From the NCBI GenBank assembly GCA_002388665.1, contig DGMY01000021.1, forward strand, positions 1 to 61,730: a DNA stretch of 61,730 nt, in the 5' to 3' direction. Source of the DNA: Opitutia bacterium UBA4506. Its GTDB lineage: Bacteria > Verrucomicrobiota > Verrucomicrobiia > Opitutales > Puniceicoccaceae. The position numbers and the translations under genes were made by a program. Positions 55,513 through 61,730 of this stretch are shown here, piece after piece; position 1 is the first letter of the stretch; every line of letters begins with the position of its first letter. The notes beneath the pieces were generated by a model. It was not told the origin of the DNA. It was given only the letters and a program-made list of their open reading frames with translations, and ran no database searches.

Positions 55513-56277
55513 TTATAACGAAATGCCGATCCGATCTATACGCCTTTTTCTAACCATTTGACACACCTTTCTTTGCACTCGACTTACAATCCGTTTACTG
55601 ATCGACATCCTCTCAATTGGATATTTACTTCGATCTCTTTGCACACTTCCGATCCGAGCAATCGTGGCATGGAAGTATTGATGGGGAGCACGTGGGAATC
55701 GAACATGAGCATACGATGTGATATATCCATTTAAATCCGATGCCAACACATCCAAATCTCGAACTGTAACATCCTCATCCACTACCTGCAGCCCCTCTCC
55801 TCGTTCACGCAAATAATTCTGATGTTGCACTGTTGGACAAGTTAATGCGACTATTCCTTCAGGTTTTAGCAAACCCTTCAACTGATAATGCAATTTTGAC
55901 CTTAAATCAGTTGGAATATGTTCATATACATCTGGAAACAAAATTAAATCCCAACCATCTTCTAAGTTTTCAGATATAATATCACACCGTCTGTATTCAA
56001 GATTGTCATTTGCAAACAAACGGCATGCCAAATTGATGTTCTTTGAGGAAATATCGACGCCTAAAACTTTGTCTGGTTTAGATCGATTTTTTGCAAGCTC
56101 GAAAGTTACATCTCCGATCCCGCAGCCGACAACTAAAATGTTTAACCCACTTCTATTGATCAAAGTTTGAAAAAAGCTGAGTTGTTTTTGGACCCGAAGA
56201 TTCCCATAAACGTAGTCTTTAAGCAATCGATCATTAAATTTATCATAAAACTTACTTATCTCATCTTTTGTTTTCAT
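55513..56277 (-). CDS. Class I SAM-dependent methyltransferase
   Basis: 254 residues. Motif I LNILVVGCGIGDVTFELA, motif post I VLGVDISSKNINLA, and WDLILFPDVYEHIP followed by LLKPEGIVALTCPT are those of a Methyltransf_11/23-type fold. It probably methylates a sugar or the glycan chain end. ATGA overlap with the preceding sulfotransferase gene suggests coupled translation. Confidence 0.9.
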   Translation of the reverse strand: MKTKDEISKFYDKFNDRLLKDYVYGNLRVQKQLSFFQTLINRSGLNILVVGCGIGDVTFELAKNRSKPDKVLGVDISSKNINLACRLFANDNLEYRRCDIISENLEDGWDLILFPDVYEHIPTDLRSKLHYQLKGLLKPEGIVALTCPTVQHQNYLRERGEGLQVVDEDVTVRDLDVLASDLNGYITSYAHVRFPRAPHQYFHATIARIGSVQRDRSKYPIERMSISKRIVSRVQRKVCQMVRKRRIDRIGISL

Positions 56278-57089
56278 AATATATATTCCGGCTTATACCT
56301 CCTAACAATCTCGAGGATCAAACTTAAATTCCTCGAACCAAAAAATTTTTCCCAATTATCCACCATTTTTCCAGGTGGCTGATATTGCACATCTACACAA
56401 CTACGAATATCGTTACACACAGGAAGACCTAACCGTCCACATAACGATTCAATATATTCTTTTTTATTTTCACAAAATTTTTTATAGCTAACAATTATTA
56501 AATCGGACTGATTTTCAATTGATATTTGCTCACACATTAATGCTCGCTTTACTAATGAGCAACTCGGAATGGGATCACCGTGCCCAAATAATTTTCCTTC
56601 GACAACATCTCTCCATTCAGGATTAAAACGGATTTCAAGATCTTCATAAAATCTATTCTTTTGCGGACCTAAATCACCAGAAAGACCCAAGCGATTGAGA
56701 ATACTCCGAGTATTCTCAATCGGGTCACGCAAAACAAAAACTATTCGTTTAGATCGAAAGCTGTCCTTAATTTCAGGAATGTGAAAACTGAGACCTGGCT
56801 CTTTCACAATATCCTTAGCCCAACAAGAAGGATGTCTCTTCACAAAACTACTCAGGCTATTCTCTCCTTTTAAAATTCTTCTCTCTGAGAAGGGGTAACG
56901 AAACAAAAAATCATTTGTCAACGAAGAATCACTTGCCTTTGCTATCAAGCAAGCTATCGCAGTCGTTCCCGATTTTTGATTACCTAATACAACAACTGCA
57001 TTCGGGTTAACTGTCGCCCTGATATCTTCAGAGAAACGAATCAATCGTTTTCGCGCCCTACTTAATCGATTCCTTATCGTTAATTTCAT
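56274..57089 (-). CDS. Sulfotransferase family protein
   Basis: 271 residues. The PAPS loop VVVLGNQKSGTTAIACLI and the later IVFVLRDPIENTRSIL motif are clear and define the sulfotransferase family. It should sulfate a sugar hydroxyl in the glycan. The start overlaps the end of the flippase gene by 32 bases, and its stop overlaps the methyltransferase start by ATGA. It is a third sulfotransferase of the cluster. Confidence 0.9.
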   Translation of the reverse strand: MKLTIRNRLSRARKRLIRFSEDIRATVNPNAVVVLGNQKSGTTAIACLIAKASDSSLTNDFLFRYPFSERRILKGENSLSSFVKRHPSCWAKDIVKEPGLSFHIPEIKDSFRSKRIVFVLRDPIENTRSILNRLGLSGDLGPQKNRFYEDLEIRFNPEWRDVVEGKLFGHGDPIPSCSLVKRALMCEQISIENQSDLIIVSYKKFCENKKEYIESLCGRLGLPVCNDIRSCVDVQYQPPGKMVDNWEKFFGSRNLSLILEIVRRYKPEYIL

Positions 57090-58575
57090 GTTTTCCCCAC
57101 ACTAACCATATACATTTTTTAAGATTTAAAGATCCATAAATAATAAAACACAAAGCGAAATAACATATTACAAAAGCACAGATTATGAAACCTAAGCTCA
57201 TCCACATACTTTCGCTAGACGATAGATTTATAAATACTTTCACAACATAAGCAACCCCTATCGACACAACACTTGCAATCACTGGGAACAATTGTGGCTT
57301 TATAAAGTCCTTCAACTTCAAATGAGTATTATGAAAACAATAAATAATACTTGGCAACCTTACGATTACAGTAACTATACTAATCGCGACCGCCACTCCT
57401 TTAAAGCCCCATGAAATTCCAACCAGCATTCCGATCACTATTAGAGCAGAATTTATAATTCCAAGTCTTAGTTGCCTATTCGTTGTAGCCGTACTCATAA
57501 ACACCCAACCGGAAGCGACATTCGTCGCTGCGATAAAAGCAGCTGGACTCAATAGTCGAAAAATCTCTGCTGCGGGCATCCATTCTAAACCTAATACAAC
57601 CATCACTATTACATCCGCGAATGCGAAACTAAAAACCACCAATGGTATAGTAAAGATCGCGACAACTCTTAGTGCATTTGTATAGAGAATTTTAAACTTT
57701 ACGGGGTCGTTTTGCAATCGAGACAATGAAGGGAGCACTGCGTTCGTTACCGGACTATTTATCTGCTGCATTGGCAACATGAGAAGTTTATATGCATTGG
57801 CATAATATCCAAGTGCTTCGGCCCCAACAAATTTACCGATTAAGATATTATCTGCATTCCTCGAAAAGTAGTTTAACAAATTGAATCCAAACAGATTAGT
57901 TCCATACGTTAGAAATGGCTTTGTTCCTGCGGAACTTTTAGGCATCTGGGGAATCCAACGTGTCATTATCGGAAGGATGGTGCTATTCACTATAGCTGGA
58001 ACAACAGGCAACACGACTAGAGACCAAAAACCCCATCCCGAATTGGCCATATAGAGCGCAATGCATACGGAAAAGATTTGCGCAATTATGTCAATGACTG
58101 CCAACTTAACAAACTGCATCTTTCGCTGCATCAGAGCACGATGCTGAAGAGACAACCCTTGAATCAACACACCTATCGACAGTATCAAACAGATATCAAC
58201 AAGGTCTGGTTGATTATAGAATTGAGCAATCAAAGGCGCACAAACCGCAAAGACACAAGCCATCCCGAAACTAGCGAAAAGATTGATCCAAAACAAATTA
58301 CTAATTTGTTGTCGATTGATCTCAAACCGCTGCACTGTCGCTTGCACAAGCCCAAAATCCTTTATAAAATTTATCAACTGAAGCAAAACAGTAACCATTC
58401 CTACTAGCCCGAAATCTCCAGGAGTTAACATCCGTGCAAGCAAAATAGTAGATCCCATTTGCAAAACGAATCGTATAGCCTGGCCACTGACCATAACAAG
58501 TCCTCCCCGTGCAGTCCGTTGACCTAGATCTTTTAGATTTTCAGCGTTAGAGAAGTAACAATCGCTATATTTCAA
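57058..58575 (-). CDS. Wzx-type polysaccharide flippase (MOP superfamily)
   Basis: 505 residues with about 12-14 membrane helices. The N-terminal segment LILARMLTPGDFGLVG-like stretch (LLARMLTPGDFGLVGMV), LNYFSRNADNILIGKFVGAEALGYY and ATNVASGWVFMSTATTNRQLR are typical of Wzx/WzxC-like flippases. It moves lipid-linked repeat units to the periplasmic face. The start is TTG at 58575; the next ATG would remove the usual N-terminal segment. It is the first gene of the minus-strand polysaccharide operon. Confidence 0.92.
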   Translation of the reverse strand: MKYSDCYFSNAENLKDLGQRTARGGLVMVSGQAIRFVLQMGSTILLARMLTPGDFGLVGMVTVLLQLINFIKDFGLVQATVQRFEINRQQISNLFWINLFASFGMACVFAVCAPLIAQFYNQPDLVDICLILSIGVLIQGLSLQHRALMQRKMQFVKLAVIDIIAQIFSVCIALYMANSGWGFWSLVVLPVVPAIVNSTILPIMTRWIPQMPKSSAGTKPFLTYGTNLFGFNLLNYFSRNADNILIGKFVGAEALGYYANAYKLLMLPMQQINSPVTNAVLPSLSRLQNDPVKFKILYTNALRVVAIFTIPLVVFSFAFADVIVMVVLGLEWMPAAEIFRLLSPAAFIAATNVASGWVFMSTATTNRQLRLGIINSALIVIGMLVGISWGFKGVAVAISIVTVIVRLPSIIYCFHNTHLKLKDFIKPQLFPVIASVVSIGVAYVVKVFINLSSSESMWMSLGFIICAFVICYFALCFIIYGSLNLKKCIWLVWGKHEINDKESIK

Positions 58576-59027
58576 AATATTGAAAATTTAGATGGGAACT
58601 AAATAATAGTCTCAAATTATTCAGTCTAATTCGCCAGGTATATCTTTAATTTCACTTAGACTTTGAAATGAATAGAATGACGGTGAAACATAAGTCAGAA
58701 GCCAGACGGCTGTCAGCCGATCCAAGTGTGGGTGATTGCGGGCTCTTGGTTGCCGCCGGTTTCGTCATTTAGATCCCGCATCCCCATCTCCCGGTTTAAT
58801 TGGGAGGGAAGTCGGTCGATCAGAACACGGTGGGAAGGTATCCCGGGGGATTGAGCATTGGAAATCTGGTCGACCAGGCAGAATGGCGGTTAGGCAATGG
58901 TAAGGAAGAAGACCGCTATATTGTGGAAATGGGATATGGAAAATGTAAACAGAGGGGCAGACTGATCATCGTCTGATCCCGGATGCTGCGTTCGAAAATT
59001 GATCTTATCTCCGCGCTGCTAGGCGCC
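58576..59027. other. Non-coding region upstream of the polysaccharide operon
   Basis: 452 bases without a convincing gene. It should hold the promoter of the minus-strand operon starting at 58575. The sequence turns from AT-rich to GC-rich here, so it marks the edge of the compositionally distinct block. A few words similar to the hairpin repeat spacers (GGGATATGGAAAATG) are seen near 58932. Confidence 0.45.
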
Positions 59028-59639
59028 CTACTCTGCCAGCGCCAGCACCACCTCAGCGATCACGCTTCCCTTGCGGATGGTTTGGAATTTTTGTTTTTTG
59101 GCGACGTCTTTGGTTCTGGGGCCGACCTTGTTGTCGATGGGGATCTTGAGAGATTTGTTGGTTTTGAGGACGAAGGATTTTTCTCCGATCCAATCGTCAT
59201 CGGAGTGGAGATCGAGACCGGCCTCGGCGACAACTGTGGGCTCATCAGGATCGATCTTGTCGGCGAGTTGGTTGAGGGGCTCGCGAAGGAGAGGACGGAG
59301 GGCGGCTGAACTGAAAGGGGCGGCGAGGGTTCCGCCGATGGAGGACAGTGCGGTGCTGAGGATCTCGGCGAGGGCGGGATTGAGATTGAATTGAGCTCCC
59401 GGCTTGGTGATGCCGACGCGAATCCCAAAGCGACCGTCGACCTTCTCCTTGAGGAGGAGGCGCTCATAGTAGGGAGTGCGTCCAAGGGCGGTCTTCCCCT
59501 TGCGCAGGGAGACGGATTGGAATCCGACGCGAGAGCTAATGGCGGGCCGCGGCCAGATGAGCTCGGCGACGATGGTCGCGGAGCGGGCCGAGGAGAACGC
59601 GGGATGAGTGAGAGCTAGGGATTTTAGGGAGATTTCCAT
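59028..59639 (-). CDS. Conserved-looking hypothetical protein
   Basis: 203 residues, no signal peptide or membrane helix. I recognise no family. Features are a mixed Ser/Ala-rich N-terminal part, a central GRFGIRVGITKPGAQFNLNP stretch, and a Lys-rich C-terminal part with PIDNKVGPRTKDVAKKQKF and ending SVIAEVVLALAE. Alternating hydrophobic and polar residues suggest beta strands. It lies immediately next to the tandem hairpin repeats (they begin seven bases upstream of its ATG), so its promoter region is inside the repeats. Confidence 0.55.
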   Translation of the reverse strand: MEISLKSLALTHPAFSSARSATIVAELIWPRPAISSRVGFQSVSLRKGKTALGRTPYYERLLLKEKVDGRFGIRVGITKPGAQFNLNPALAEILSTALSSIGGTLAAPFSSAALRPLLREPLNQLADKIDPDEPTVVAEAGLDLHSDDDWIGEKSFVLKTNKSLKIPIDNKVGPRTKDVAKKQKFQTIRKGSVIAEVVLALAE

Positions 59640-59645
59640 GGTAGA

Positions 59646-60332
59646 GCGCCGAAGGCGCGGATGGGGCGCGTTTCGCGCGTAGATCGGATATGGGAGATTG
59701 CGCCTCGCAGGCGCGGATTTGGGAAGGTGGATATATTTGCGCCGAAGGCGCGGAGGGGGCGCGTTTCGCGCGTAGATCGGATATGGAAGATTGCGCCTCG
59801 TAGGCGCGGATTGAGGGAAGGTGGATATATTTGCGCCGAAGGCGCGGATGGGGCGCGATTCGCGCGTAGATCGGATATGGGAGATTGCGCCTCGCAGGCG
59901 CGGATTGAGGGAAGGTGGATATATTTGCGCTGAAGGCGCGGAGGGGGCCGTTTCGCGCGTAGATCGGATATCGGAGATTGCGCCTCGTAGGCGCGGATTG
60001 AGGGAAGGTGGATATATTTGCGCCGAAGGCGCGGATGGGGCGCGTTTCGCGCGTAGATCGGATATGGAAGATTGCGCCTCGTAGGCGCGGATTGGGGAAG
60101 GTGGATATATTTGCGCCGAAGGCGCGGATGGGGCCGTTTCGCGCGTAGACCGGATATGGAAGATTGCGCCTCGTAGGCGCGGATTGAGGGAAGGTGGATA
60201 TATTTGCGCTGAAGGCGCGGAGGGGGCCGTTTCGCGCGTAGACCGGATATCGGAGATTGCGCCTCGCAGGCGCGGATTTGGGAAGGTGGATATATTTGCG
60301 CCGAAGGCGCGGAGGGGGCCGTTTCGCGCGGA
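59646..60332. repeat. Tandem array of ~93-bp units, each with three small hairpins
   Basis: Seven full units start at 59646, 59739, 59833, 59927, 60020, 60113 and 60206, and a partial one starts at 60298. Periods are 92-94 bases. Each unit has GCGCC-GAA-GGCGC, then GCGCG-TTT-CGCGC (worn in some units to GGCCGTTTCGCGC), then GCGCCT-CGY-AGGCGC, with spacers GTAGAYCGGATATSG and GGAAGGTGGATATATTT. The spacers as well as the hairpins are conserved, so this is not a CRISPR array. The open frames through it are translations of the repeat. Confidence 0.9.
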
Positions 60333-60340
60333 GGGGCTGA

Positions 60341-60706
60341 TTACTTGTTGGTTGTTCTTTTACGGTAGCTATTGATTAGCCCAGTGATTTTTCTTCCTAC
60401 CCCAATCGATTTATTGCGGAGATCTCTACAGGTTTCCTCGAATTCTGGATAGCTATCTTCTACTACGTAGAGAAGAGAGCGTGTTTCGCCTGCGGAGGCT
60501 CGTGCAATATTGTAGAAATTTAGTTTTTCTGCCGATCCCGAACGTTCAAATCCTTCGGCTATGTTGGACATAGCTGAGACCGCAGAGCGTTGCACTTGGC
60601 GTGTCAGACCGAAATCCGAGGCGAGAGGTTCGTGACGAGTCAAAACATAGATCTCTCGCACAGTCGATCTGGCTTCTTTCCAAGCCTCGAGGTCCTCAAA
60701 CTTCAT
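60341..60706 (-). CDS. Four-helix-bundle protein (23S rRNA IVP/TIGR02436 type)
   Basis: 121 residues from the ATG at 60706, with GGAAGG at 60714-60719 seven bases upstream. The N-terminus MKFEDLEAWKEARSTVREIY, central LTRQVQRSAVSAMSNIAEG and SAEKLNFYNIARASAGETRS are the family hallmarks. These proteins form pentameric helical bundles; first known from intervening sequences of 23S rRNA genes, they are often encoded in single copies elsewhere. The gene sits between the hairpin array and a further hairpin sequence, an arrangement that may be a mobile unit. Confidence 0.9.
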   Translation of the reverse strand: MKFEDLEAWKEARSTVREIYVLTRHEPLASDFGLTRQVQRSAVSAMSNIAEGFERSGSAEKLNFYNIARASAGETRSLLYVVEDSYPEFEETCRDLRNKSIGVGRKITGLINSYRKRTTNK

Positions 60707-60713
60707 CCTTCTA

Positions 60714-60719
60714 CCTTCC
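60714..60719 (-). promoter_or_regulatory. Ribosome binding site of the four-helix-bundle gene
   Basis: GGAAGG on the minus strand, seven bases before the ATG at 60706. It favours this start over the ATG at 60727. Confidence 0.6.
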
Positions 60720-60751
60720 ACATCCATAACGACTGAATCTATTTTCCTCCG

Positions 60752-60803
60752 TATATCCGAAATCTCCTATCTTCCATATCCGCGCTCGTCGAGCGCAATA
60801 TCC
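60752..60803. repeat. Hairpin-repeat relative on the far side of the four-helix-bundle gene
   Basis: On the minus strand the segment reads GCGCTCG-T-CGAGCGC (60782-60796, perfect stem) followed by GGATATGGAAGATAGGAGAT. The words GGATATGGAAGAT and the GCGC-type hairpin are shared with the array at 59646-60332, so related sequences bracket the four-helix-bundle gene. Confidence 0.6.
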
Positions 60804-60810
60804 GCAACTT

Positions 60811-61716
60811 CTAGGCGCTTTGCTTTCTGCGGAAGCCGTAGGCCAGAGTTGCTAGGCTGATGAAGAATGCTGTGGATTGGGGTTCGGGGATGATGGAATT
60901 AATTTCGGTGGCGTAGTCGGCTAGGTTGACGGCGTAAGTTAGGTTGCCGTAGAGGGCAGAATTTGCGCCTCCCGGTTGGTTATCGTAGTTGCCTACCGAG
61001 GTTAGGATGCCGGCTAGCTCCCAACCGGAAAGGGTTTGGACGAAGAGGGCTCCGCCGGAATCGTTGGTTACTGCCTGGGCTTCGTAGTCGGTCTTAAAGG
61101 GTCCGGATTCGGTGAAGTTTGTGTAGAGGGCGTCGTAGGTGTACCCCGAATAAGAGACTTCGGTCACCCCTGAAATGAGATTTGTGCCCCAACGAACGGT
61201 CTTGGGACCCGAGGTGGTGTAGCCCTCCTCTGTGCGATCGGCCTCGGGGAATGATTCGGTATCCCAAAGCCACGGATCGACGTCGGAATCGACATACCAC
61301 GTGGTGGTTGAAGCAGCGGGGGTACGTCCGCCGGAGATTAAAACGGATTCCGCCCCGACCAAAGGAGTGGTGAGGGAGAGGGATAGGCCCGAGACGGCGG
61401 GAGTGGTGCTAAGCTTGAAGAGCCGCAGGTCGGCGTCGCCGATCTGGTAGGAATCGGTGCCATTGTAAGAATAGCTCGTCCCGCCGAGGTTGAAAGTACC
61501 GGCTCCGACATGATTCGCGGTCAGCACCCAACCATCGCCCAAGTAGACCCCGCTCGACCCATTGACTTGACCGATGTTCGCGAAACCGGGGTCAGTGGGC
61601 TGATCGCCTGTGCCCGTGGGAGCGGACGTATTGCCGGTGGGGTCCGTGTCGTTGACGAGGCCGAAGGTTGAGATGGCGGGGAGGAGGAGAAGGAGTGGAA
61701 GGGAGAGGGTTCTCAT
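60811..61716 (-). CDS. Trypsin-like serine protease with PEP-CTERM sorting signal
   Basis: 301 residues. A signal peptide (LSLPLLLLLPAISTFG) is followed by a trypsin-like domain with the catalytic residues in view: His69 (VLTANHV), Asp96 (GDADLRLF) and Ser220 (NDSGGALF). The C-terminal 25 residues (277-301) are a PEP-CTERM signal: Pro-Glu-Pro, a hydrophobic helix and a final Arg-Arg-Lys cluster, for sorting by an exosortase. It is probably exported and released or anchored at the surface. No exosortase gene is in the window. Confidence 0.9.
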   Translation of the reverse strand: MRTLSLPLLLLLPAISTFGLVNDTDPTGNTSAPTGTGDQPTDPGFANIGQVNGSSGVYLGDGWVLTANHVGAGTFNLGGTSYSYNGTDSYQIGDADLRLFKLSTTPAVSGLSLSLTTPLVGAESVLISGGRTPAASTTTWYVDSDVDPWLWDTESFPEADRTEEGYTTSGPKTVRWGTNLISGVTEVSYSGYTYDALYTNFTESGPFKTDYEAQAVTNDSGGALFVQTLSGWELAGILTSVGNYDNQPGGANSALYGNLTYAVNLADYATEINSIIPEPQSTAFFISLATLAYGFRRKQSA

Positions 61717-61730
61717 CTTTAGTGGCGGGG

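Noticed and set aside
42013..58575. Antiphage defence island
   Set aside because: The genes are all polysaccharide assembly or mobile remnants; no nuclease, TIR, reverse transcriptase or toxin-antitoxin genes are seen.
59646..60332. CRISPR array
   Set aside because: The whole 93-bp unit is conserved, including spacers; there are no variable spacers of constant length and no cas genes nearby.
59661..60375. Open frames with repeated Arg-rich peptide through the array
   Set aside because: They are translations of the tandem repeat and overlap each other; no start with a ribosome binding site.

Overview
The window is a chromosomal segment of a Gram-negative bacterium. Its gene content fits Verrucomicrobiota, class Opitutia (Opitutales/Puniceicoccales type): a PEP-CTERM-tagged secreted protein, a TorF-type porin, LolA and LysM envelope proteins, a stand-alone OvoA-type methyltransferase, and many glycosyltransferases and sulfotransferases. 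The lineage is an inference from gene content and style, because no rRNA gene is present. Several sulfotransferases in a polysaccharide locus suggest a marine or brackish life style.

Positions 1-34 kb are mostly housekeeping genes in short operons. They comprise LemA/M48 protease; PnuC plus a NadR-like kinase; a NarL-type regulator beside a pseudo-kinase/REC/HPt protein; a Na/Pi cotransporter; tRNA-Tyr; uroporphyrinogen-III methyltransferase; a RecO-like protein; DUF423; a GT4 enzyme; a TorF porin; L13-S9; a LysM lipoprotein; RecF; a SixA-like phosphatase; an M29-like peptidase with the mercaptohistidine methyltransferase; a REC-GGDEF/HD-GYP pair; HrpB; RarA; a short ComEC; a TolB-like propeller; hisD-hisC-hisB; LolA; a second M29-like enzyme; FolE2; NUDIX; pyruvate kinase; and an MBL hydrolase.

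At 35-36 kb there is a REP-associated tyrosine transposase. The palindrome TAACCWGGTTA lies on both sides of it and recurs at two other intergenic sites.

Positions 36-58.6 kb form a surface-polysaccharide locus. One part is a plus-strand ATGA-coupled operon (NeuD-type acyltransferase, ACP, KAS III, ACP, FkbH) divergent from a DegT aminotransferase. It looks like a route to an unusual acylated amino sugar. The other part reads on the minus strand: Wzx flippase, sulfotransferase, methyltransferase, GT4, a decayed IS630 transposase, GT4, Wzy-like polymerase, sulfotransferase, GT2, GT4, a sulfotransferase pseudogene with one in-frame stop, GT4, a WecA-type initiating transferase fused to a CapD-like N-terminal half, and a further GT. 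The stretch from about 47.3 to 58.6 kb is visibly AT-richer than the flanks. Together these genes can start (WecA-like), extend, decorate (sulfate, methyl, acyl), flip and polymerise a Wzx/Wzy-type polysaccharide.

Positions 59-61.7 kb hold an unidentified protein, a tandem array of about 93-bp units that each carry three small hairpins, a four-helix-bundle (TIGR02436-type) gene flanked by related hairpin sequence, and a trypsin-like PEP-CTERM protein. Most intriguing for follow-up are the ACP/KAS III/FkbH operon, the hairpin array with the four-helix-bundle gene, the palindrome around the RAYT gene, and the WecA-CapD fusion.
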